This document shows, in pieces, positions 1-5,476 of a stretch of DNA of 8,586 bases; the first letter of the stretch is position 1, and every line of letters begins with the position of its first letter. Position numbers and translations under genes: made by a program. Origin of the DNA: Planctomycetaceae bacterium (lineage in GTDB: Bacteria; Planctomycetota; Planctomycetia; Planctomycetales; Planctomycetaceae); the NCBI GenBank assembly GCA_020426085.1, contig JAGQQP010000154.1:1-8586 (forward strand). The letters are read 5' to 3'. The notes beneath the pieces are model-generated. The model saw only the letters and a list, made by a program, of their open reading frames with translations. It ran no database searches and had not been told where the DNA came from.

Positions 1-2276
1 GCAGGATTTAACAGCCCCGGCCCCCACACAATCAGAGGCGAACGGACACCCCCTTCATAGAGCCAGGTCTTGGCCCCTCGCAACGGTTCGGCAAGGCCGG
101 CCCCTTCTTCCGGTCCGTTGTCTGACGCAATCAGAATCAGAGTATTGTTCTTCAGTCGCGCATCATTGCGTACCCGATCAAACAGCCGGCCCAACTGCTG
201 ATCCATGGCTTCCAGTACGGCATAATACAAGGCCCGTTTACTCTCATCAGTGGCATCGCGAAGAACTTCAGGCGGAAAAAAGGGTGAATGCACATCATCA
301 GGCCAGAGGTTCAGAAAGAAAGGCTGACCGGTTGCCTCGGCATGATCGATGAACGTCAACGCATCTTTTACAAAAGCAGCTGTGACGACCGAACGGTCTT
401 CCCAGAAGATCGGCCCTTTACCGAGATCGGCAGAACCCAGGTCATGTTTCTGTGCTGGTTTGCCGTCGTAGGCATCTTTCAAAGGGAGCACCCGCGGTCC
501 CAGTCCTTCAAAATTTGTCAGGCTGCGATCAAATCCGTATTTTGTAATCAAGGGCGCATTCCCGACGTCACGTTGCCCTCCCATATGCCACTTCCCAAAA
601 TGCCCCGTCGCATAACCGGCCTGATTTAACTGTCGCGCCAGCACCGGCGCTGCAGGATCCAACCACTGTGTCAGTCCCCGTTCCCTGTTGGCTTTGCGCC
701 GTGCCAGATAAGAAGTGATCTTCCAGCGCTGGGGATACTGTCCCGTTGTCAAAGCGACACGCGACGGTGAGCAGATCGGCGAGTTCACATAGAAGTTCGT
801 AAAGCGAAGCCCTTCACTCGCCAGTCGGTCAATATTTTCGGTCTGCGTGACCTTGCCTCCATAACAGGAGAGATCGCTCCAGCCCATATCATCAATGAAC
901 ACGGTAATGATATTGGGACGATCCCTGTCCGCGATGAGCCTCGGGGTTCCAAAAACAGTCTGGGGATCTCTGGTTTCCCCCATCCATTGATTCACTTCTT
1001 TGCGCAACTGCGCGAGACGCTTGACCTGAGCTGGGTCATCGATCAGATTTTTCTGCTCATAAGGATCGTCGGTCACCTGGTAGAGTTCTTCGCGGGGTCG
1101 AAAAAGATAGCGGCGAACTTTCTGCCGGGCTATATCATCAGAAACCGCTTTCTGAAGCCAGCTGTTCCAGTAACCACTGTCAGCCGGTGAACTCGTCACA
1201 TGGCTGGTAAACAGGAATTCCGGATGCAGGTTACGAATATATTTCCAACCTTCCCTAGTCCGGGCGGCACGAATCGGATAGACATTAAAATTCCCGTCAC
1301 CCGAATGAGTGGTAAAGACCACATCACGATGCGATGTTTTCTTGCCTTTCAATACCGGCAGAATCGAACGACCGTCTATCTTCTCAGGCACTGCGCCTCC
1401 CGCCACATCCACCAGTGTTGGCAGGATATCAATCCAGGAGACCATCGCCTGCGAGCGCACACCTTTCTCTATCTGTCCCGGCCAGCTGACAATCAGTGGC
1501 GTGCGGATTCCATCGTCATACAGATTCCACTTCCCGAACGGCCATTGTGCACCATGATCGCTCGTATGCAGAAAAAACAGGTCTGCTCCCAGTTTTTCAC
1601 GAGCCACATCATAGACCTCTCCCAATTCGGTATCCATTTTTTTGATGGCTGCCAGGTACTTCGCACGCCACGCTCTGGAAACAGGAGTCGAGACGTGGTG
1701 CGGAGGCACTTTGACATGCTCCGGTTTAAAATCCCCTGTCTCCGTCGGCCAGGGAACGTGAGGCCAGTTGGTTCCCACAAACAGACACAAAGGCTGTTCG
1801 ATGTCCCGCGCTTTCAGCCATTCGATGGCTTTGGGAATCGCGATGTCTTCGTGATAGTTGAAATGCCGAGCGATATCGAAGCCATATTCTTTCGTCTGCC
1901 GATAGTGACCAACTTTCCCGAAAGAAACGACTTCATAACCCAACTCCTGCAGATAAGCGGGCAGTTTCTTGAGATCAGCCTGCGGTCGGGAGTGATTAGC
2001 TTCCGCGCCATTCCGGGCAGGATAAAGCCCGGTCAACAAGGCAGCCCTGCTGGGCGCACAACTGGGAGATGCAACAAACGCATTATCAAAAGTCATGCCT
2101 TCCGCCGCCAGACGCGACATATTGGGCGTCTTAATCTCAGTCGATCCGTAAACCGACGTGTCACGCCACGTGTGATCATCCGAAAGAAAGATCACCATAT
2201 CAGGTTTAGCTGAACTGCCATAAACCAGCGTCGTCAGCAGCTGTAGAAACAGGAGCACTTTAAAAGTAGTTTGCAT
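1..2276 (-). CDS. Tandem double-domain sulfatase (SGSH-like module fused to arylsulfatase-A-like module), 3' end missing
   Basis: Predicted secreted enzyme hydrolysing sulfate esters or N-sulfates of a glycan. The frame is open without a stop from ATG at 2276 to the window edge: 758 complete residues, C-terminus missing. Residues 1-23 form a signal peptide (hydrophobic VLLFLQLLTTLVYG). Module 1 (about 25-435) resembles heparan N-sulfatase (SGSH) relatives: metal-site D33-D34 in LSDDHTW, formylglycine motif C73-A-P-S-R77, K121 and H124 in FGKVGHY, H173 in NWPHVPW, D240-H241 in TSDHG. Module 2 (about 456-758) is arylsulfatase-A-like: D462-D463 in FIDDMGW, C502-S-P-S-R506, K562 and H564 in FGKWHMG, H663, D719-N720 in SDNGP, K736. 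Both nucleophile cysteines are present, so both modules look active. The linker is only about 20 residues and module 2 has no signal of its own. Codon phase was checked at several points (887, 983, 1445, 2276 are all in the same frame). Upstream of the start, GGGGAA is a weak ribosome site. Substrate is inferred from family resemblance only. Confidence 0.9.
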   Translation of the reverse strand, partial: MQTTFKVLLFLQLLTTLVYGSSAKPDMVIFLSDDHTWRDTSVYGSTEIKTPNMSRLAAEGMTFDNAFVASPSCAPSRAALLTGLYPARNGAEANHSRPQADLKKLPAYLQELGYEVVSFGKVGHYRQTKEYGFDIARHFNYHEDIAIPKAIEWLKARDIEQPLCLFVGTNWPHVPWPTETGDFKPEHVKVPPHHVSTPVSRAWRAKYLAAIKKMDTELGEVYDVAREKLGADLFFLHTSDHGAQWPFGKWNLYDDGIRTPLIVSWPGQIEKGVRSQAMVSWIDILPTLVDVAGGAVPEKIDGRSILPVLKGKKTSHRDVVFTTHSGDGNFNVYPIRAARTREGWKYIRNLHPEFLFTSHVTSSPADSGYWNSWLQKAVSDDIARQKVRRYLFRPREELYQVTDDPYEQKNLIDDPAQVKRLAQLRKEVNQWMGETRDPQTVFGTPRLIADRDRPNIITVFIDDMGWSDLSCYGGKVTQTENIDRLASEGLRFTNFYVNSPICSPSRVALTTGQYPQRWKITSYLARRKANRERGLTQWLDPAAPVLARQLNQAGYATGHFGKWHMGGQRDVGNAPLITKYGFDRSLTNFEGLGPRVLPLKDAYDGKPAQKHDLGSADLGKGPIFWEDRSVVTAAFVKDALTFIDHAEATGQPFFLNLWPDDVHSPFFPPEVLRDATDESKRALYYAVLEAMDQQLGRLFDRVRNDARLKNNTLILIASDNGPEEGAGLAEPLRGAKTWLYEGGVRSPLIVWGPGLLNP

Positions 2277-2363
2277 GGAATCATTCCCCGGGCAGACAAT
2301 CGTTGTGACTTCACACGCATGAATCGAGACGGAAATCAATGATCCAGGAGTTGTCTCGATGTT

Positions 2364-2372
2364 ATTGTAGCA
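2364..2372 (-). promoter_or_regulatory. Candidate extended -10 promoter for the double sulfatase gene
   Basis: Read on the minus strand the bases are TGCTACAAT: an extended -10 TG, one base, then TACAAT (5 of 6 to TATAAT). The -35 position at 17 bp spacing is TGTAAA (2387-2392), a poor match, which extended -10 promoters tolerate. Transcription would start near 2357, giving a leader of about 80 nt. This is pattern matching only. Confidence 0.35.
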
Positions 2373-2399
2373 CTGGCTCTGCTGACTTTACATCAGCTT

Positions 2400-2438
2400 G
2401 ATTAATAATCTGAACCCGGCCGACACCATTTATTAATC
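2400..2438. repeat. Perfect 9-bp inverted repeat, candidate operator
   Basis: GATTAATAA at 2400-2408 is matched exactly by its reverse complement TTATTAATC at 2430-2438, with a 21-nt GC-richer spacer. Centres are 30 nt apart, close to three helical turns, so two regulator subunits could sit on one face of the DNA. It lies just upstream of the candidate minus-strand promoter and upstream of the plus-strand one, the right place to control both sulfatases. Because ATTAAT is itself palindromic, the same bases can also be read as a direct repeat. The long spacer makes a transcription terminator hairpin unlikely. Confidence 0.45.
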
Positions 2439-2501
2439 TCAGTAATTAAATCGAATCAGATTCCTGTTAGCGACTCGACTGTAGTTTCCACTAATTTCCG
2501 A

Positions 2502-2510
2502 TGTTAGAAT
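2502..2510 (+). promoter_or_regulatory. Candidate extended -10 promoter for the plus-strand sulfatase gene
   Basis: TGTTAGAAT is an extended -10 (TG, one base, TAGAAT, 5 of 6 to consensus). No convincing -35 lies 17 bp upstream (TAGTTT). Predicted start near 2517 gives a leader of about 58 nt. An alternative -10, TACAAT at 2542-2547, lacks both the TG extension and a -35 and would leave a leader of only about 20 nt. Confidence 0.3.
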
Positions 2511-2562
2511 ATGCCCATACATCTAGTCCTTCTCAATTAGTTACAATGCTGCGCTTGCCACG

Positions 2563-2570
2563 GAAGAGGG
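2563..2570 (+). promoter_or_regulatory. Ribosome binding site of the plus-strand sulfatase
   Basis: GAAGAGGG ends four bases before the ATG at 2575. The purine run is a plausible Shine-Dalgarno site with slightly short spacing, and it supports this ATG, which is directly followed by a good signal peptide. Confidence 0.5.
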
Positions 2571-2574
2571 TAAA

Positions 2575-4551
2575 ATGAAACGTTTCCTGATTTGCTGTCT
2601 TTGTTTCACTGTCATCGGTATTACTGAAATACTGGCGGCTGACAGAGCTCCCAATGTGATCCTGTTCCTCGTCGATGACATGGGCTGGATGGACAGTGAG
2701 CCCTACGGTTCCCGATATTACGAAACACCAAACATGTCGAAACTCGCAAAACAGTCGATGCGATTTACGAATGCCTATGCAACACCTCTCTGCTCTCCCA
2801 CACGGGCCTCAATCCTCACAGGACAATACACGTCCCGGCATGGCATCACCAGCGCAACAGGACATCTTCCGCCACAACCGGAGGATTTCGAATTCCTGCC
2901 GAAAACAGCGTCTCCCAATCAGAAGCTGAGGATGCCTGTCAGTAAAAACTATCTTGATCCCGATCAATACACGATCGCCGAAGCATTACGCGACGCCGGT
3001 TATCGCACGGGCCACTTTGGAAAATGGCACCTGGGCCTGACGACTCCCCACCGCCCCGACAAACAGGGTTTCGAAACGGTCTGGCATTGTGCCCCTGATC
3101 CCGGCCCGCCAAATTATTTTTCACCTTATGGCGTTTCCCCCACAGGTAAATCGACTGCAAAAAACCGGGTAGGAAACATTACCGATGGACCTGACGGCGA
3201 ACATATTACAGATCGCCTCACGAGCGAAGCCATTCAGTTTCTGGAAACACATCAGAGCGAACCTTTTTTCCTGAATATCTGGCATTACTCAGTTCATGGC
3301 CCCTGGATGCACAAAGAAGAGTACACTGCCGAATTCGCCAAAAAGCAGGATCCTCGCAACGAACAACGTAATCCCGTGATGGCGTCCATGCTGCGCAACG
3401 TGGATGAAAGCCTGGGACGAATTCTGAATAAACTGGATGAGCTGAAACTGGCAGAAAACACCCTCTTCATTTTTTATTCCGATAATGGCGGCAATGCCCA
3501 CAGCTGGAGCAGCGATGACCCGAAGTTACAGAGGATTAACGAGAAACATCCCCTGTATCAAACCATCAAGAGTTATCGCAAATGGGCGGGGGGCGAACCA
3601 CCGACGAACAATGCCCCTCTGCGGGAAGGCAAAGGACGCATCTACGAAGGCGGACAGCGCGTGCCTCTCATGGTCCGCTGGCCCGGGCACATTCAACCCG
3701 GTTCTACGTCGGATGCGATCATCGGACCAATCGATCTCTACCCAACCATTCTCGATGCACTCAAACTGAGTCGCCCGGCCAATCAGATTATTGACGGGGA
3801 ATCATTCCTGTCCGTTCTGGAACAGAAAGGTGAACTGGAACGTACTGCCTACTTCACCTGGTTCCCTCATCTGATTCCCGCCGTCTCTGTTCGTCAGGGA
3901 GACTGGAAACTGATCCGTCGCTTCGAACCACATCGTCTCTACCCGGAAGTGCGCGAACTCTATAATTTGAAAGAGGACATTTCAGAAAGCAATAATCTCG
4001 CCAGTCAACAACCAGAGAAAGTCCGCGAACTCGATGCCTTGATTGACGACTTTGTCAAAGAGACCGGCGCCCTCTATCCCCAACCCAATCCCGCCTATAA
4101 ACCACGAGCAGCCAACATCACTAATCAAGGAGGAGAACCAGAGCGGGGTCTGGTCCCGAAATTCTCTAAAATCAGCCTGGTAGAGGGGGCCCTGCGCATG
4201 GAAGCCGACGGCCGCACACCGTTTCTTGGCACAGGACAGGTCAAACAGACAGGCCCACTTACACTGACCATGCGTTTGCGGAGTGCGAAAGGGGGAGCGG
4301 GTAACATCACCTGGAAAACGGCCGAACAGAACGAATTCCCTAAAGTGGGACAGACGGTAAAATTCGATCTCCCCGCAAAAGACGACTGGCAGGAAGTTAA
4401 ACTCAATTTACCCGTTGTCGGGAAGACCGGTATCGTCAGGCTCTATTTACCAGTCGAATCCGGCCCACTCGATATCCAATCCATTCAATTCCAGACAGAA
4501 AAGACAAAGAAAAATGTTCGTGTCTGGGACTTCAGCGGAGTCAAACCATGA
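2575..4551 (+). CDS. Secreted sulfatase with C-terminal beta-rich accessory domain
   Basis: Type I (formylglycine) sulfatase of 658 residues, predicted to be exported and to remove sulfate esters from a glycan; the substrate cannot be told from sequence. Residues 1-22 are a signal peptide ending ILAA before DRAPN. The catalytic domain (about 25-515) has the metal-site pair D34-D35 in LVDDMGW, the formylglycine motif C73-S-P-T-R77 followed by ASILTGQY, K150 and H152 in FGKWHLG, H241 in YSVHGPW, D303-N304 in YSDNGGN, and K353 in REGKGRIYEGG. All expected active-site positions are occupied. The cysteine needs conversion to formylglycine by a maturase not in this window. Residues about 525-658 are an extra region rich in alternating hydrophobic/polar strands (LTLTMRLRSAKGG, VRLYLPVESG), typical of a beta-sandwich or carbohydrate-binding module, longer than a minimal sulfatase needs. 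The gene's stop overlaps the next start, so the two are probably co-translated. Confidence 0.93.
   Translation: MKRFLICCLCFTVIGITEILAADRAPNVILFLVDDMGWMDSEPYGSRYYETPNMSKLAKQSMRFTNAYATPLCSPTRASILTGQYTSRHGITSATGHLPPQPEDFEFLPKTASPNQKLRMPVSKNYLDPDQYTIAEALRDAGYRTGHFGKWHLGLTTPHRPDKQGFETVWHCAPDPGPPNYFSPYGVSPTGKSTAKNRVGNITDGPDGEHITDRLTSEAIQFLETHQSEPFFLNIWHYSVHGPWMHKEEYTAEFAKKQDPRNEQRNPVMASMLRNVDESLGRILNKLDELKLAENTLFIFYSDNGGNAHSWSSDDPKLQRINEKHPLYQTIKSYRKWAGGEPPTNNAPLREGKGRIYEGGQRVPLMVRWPGHIQPGSTSDAIIGPIDLYPTILDALKLSRPANQIIDGESFLSVLEQKGELERTAYFTWFPHLIPAVSVRQGDWKLIRRFEPHRLYPEVRELYNLKEDISESNNLASQQPEKVRELDALIDDFVKETGALYPQPNPAYKPRAANITNQGGEPERGLVPKFSKISLVEGALRMEADGRTPFLGTGQVKQTGPLTLTMRLRSAKGGAGNITWKTAEQNEFPKVGQTVKFDLPAKDDWQEVKLNLPVVGKTGIVRLYLPVESGPLDIQSIQFQTEKTKKNVRVWDFSGVKP
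4537..4540 (+). promoter_or_regulatory. Shine-Dalgarno site inside the sulfatase 3' end
   Basis: GGAG lies seven bases before the ATG at 4548, within the last codons of the upstream sulfatase gene. With the ATGA start/stop overlap at 4548-4551 it fixes the start of the downstream gene and indicates translational coupling. Confidence 0.6.
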
Positions 4552-5177
4552 TTCGATCACAACAAAATTCATTGACACTGCTATTCTTTTTTTGCCTGAG
4601 CTTTTCTCTCCCAAACACAGCAGTCCCCGCTGCAGAAACAAAACTGGAGGAAACGTTTCAGGTGCCGCTTTCCAAAGACTGGTTCTGGGGACTGGGCACC
4701 TGGACCTCAAAAGATGGCGTACTTCGCGGTTATGAATCGGGTCCCCGCCGTCATGGCCCGGTTAAATTGCGCCGTTTTGAACTCGGAGATGGTGTTGTGA
4801 CCTACGAGTTTCGTCTCGAACGGGATGCAGACGCAGCCGGGATCATCTTCAACGGCTCGCAGGAACGAGGGCACCTCGTCCATCTATTGGTGACCCGCAA
4901 AGAAATCCGCATTCTGGCTCATCCTGAGAAAGGAAAATCGATCGATCTCCTGAGAGAAAAGATCACGCTTCCCTCTCAGGAATGGCATCCCGTGAAAATC
5001 GTATTTCAGGGACCAGAGGTCAAAGTGAACTTCAACGGAAAAAGCTGGACCGTCAAACATCCCGCCATCGGAGAAACAAAACAGAATTTCGGCTTCGGAG
5101 GAAATTCCGGAGGCCCCACCGGAGAAAAAGCAGGAGCCATCGAGTTCAGAAACCTGAAAATACACGCGCAATCATAA
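4548..5177 (+). CDS. Small secreted DUF1080-like (concanavalin/LamG-type) protein
   Basis: A 209-residue exported protein. Residues 1-29 form a signal peptide with a phenylalanine-rich core (LLFFFCLSFSL) and a cleavage site near AVPAA before ETK. The rest (about 30-206) reads as one beta-sandwich: FWGLGTWTSKDGVLRGYE near the start, then VTYEFRLERDADAAGIIFNG, EWHPVKIVFQGPEVKVNFNGK and a closing AIEFRNLKIHA. The order (trace a GTW..KDG.L strand, AGI/FNG, WH.VKI.F.G..V.V..NGK, I.FRNLKI) matches the DUF1080 family, which includes planctomycete 3-keto-disaccharide hydrolases and non-enzymatic lectin-like relatives. I cannot assign catalytic residues, so sugar binding or cleavage is inference. The 4-nt overlap with the sulfatase gene and its own GGAG site support equal co-expression, suggesting a partner or accessory to that sulfatase. 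No clear terminator follows. Confidence 0.85.
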   Translation: MIRSQQNSLTLLFFFCLSFSLPNTAVPAAETKLEETFQVPLSKDWFWGLGTWTSKDGVLRGYESGPRRHGPVKLRRFELGDGVVTYEFRLERDADAAGIIFNGSQERGHLVHLLVTRKEIRILAHPEKGKSIDLLREKITLPSQEWHPVKIVFQGPEVKVNFNGKSWTVKHPAIGETKQNFGFGGNSGGPTGEKAGAIEFRNLKIHAQS

Positions 5178-5476
5178 AATTCGAGTCGGCCTCAACCACG
5201 AAGCAGCTTCCCACCAGATACCATACAGACAGATACCACATTTCTCAGGGGTTAATCTCTTCAATCCTCGATTCTTCTGGCATTCTCGTATAATTATGTT
5301 ACAATAAATAAAGTATCTTTTTGAATTACCAGATAACGTTTTACAGAGGGTACTGTTTCCTGCCTTAATTCTCACCGGATGCGTGAATCCAACACTCACT
5401 ACATCCAAGTTTGACAATCCTGATTCCACCAGCGTTCATTCATTTTGCGATCGCGCAGAACATAATTGGTCATACT
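5178..5476 (+). other. Non-coding stretch and long leader upstream of the heme/DUF1553 gene
   Basis: There are 299 bases between the DUF1080-like gene and the chosen start at 5477. I see no convincing gene and no hairpin followed by a T-run after 5177; the only small inverted repeat, GAAGCAGCTTC at 5200-5210, has a one-base loop. An AT-rich patch at 5288-5325 holds a candidate promoter, which would leave a leader of about 165 nt. A perfect -35 hexamer TTGACA occurs at 5411-5416, with only a poor -10 (TTCATT, 5435-5440) after it. TTAATCTC at 5252-5259 repeats eight bases of the sulfatase intergenic inverted repeat region (2433-2440). Confidence 0.6.
5277..5305 (+). promoter_or_regulatory. Candidate promoter for the heme/DUF1549/DUF1553 and DUF1501 genes
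   Basis: CTGGCA (5277-5282, 4 of 6 to TTGACA), 17-bp spacer, TACAAT (5300-5305, 5 of 6 to TATAAT), with an extended -10 TG at 5297-5298. A perfect TATAAT also sits at 5289-5294 but has no matching -35. This is the best sigma-70-like promoter in the window and would make the downstream pair an independent transcription unit rather than a read-through of the sulfatase operon. Confidence 0.45.

Larger units (their letters stand above)
2277..2574. other. Divergent intergenic region between two sulfatase genes
   Basis: These 298 bases separate oppositely oriented sulfatase genes, and I see no gene in them. They contain candidate extended -10 elements for both directions and an AT-rich block (about 2399-2452) with a perfect 9-bp inverted repeat. 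Two short 11-bp odd-centred palindromes also occur: GGAATCATTCC at 2277-2287, immediately upstream of the minus-strand start codon, and GAATCAGATTC at 2453-2463. A shared control region for both sulfatases is a reasonable inference from the arrangement. Confidence 0.8.

Noticed and set aside
1200..2213. A 337-codon plus-strand open frame
   Set aside because: It lies antisense to module 1 of the double sulfatase, whose protein matches a known family residue by residue. The plus-strand translation is rich in Arg, His, Phe and Ile with no domain or signal, as expected for a shadow frame.
5200..5210. GAAGCAGCTTC inverted repeat after the DUF1080-like gene as a possible terminator
   Set aside because: The loop is one base and no T-run follows, so it cannot form a standard intrinsic terminator.
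5411..5476. Upstream TTG start adding 22 residues to the heme/DUF1553 protein
   Set aside because: The extension would place extra residues before a complete signal peptide that begins naturally at ATG 5477, and no ribosome site precedes 5411.
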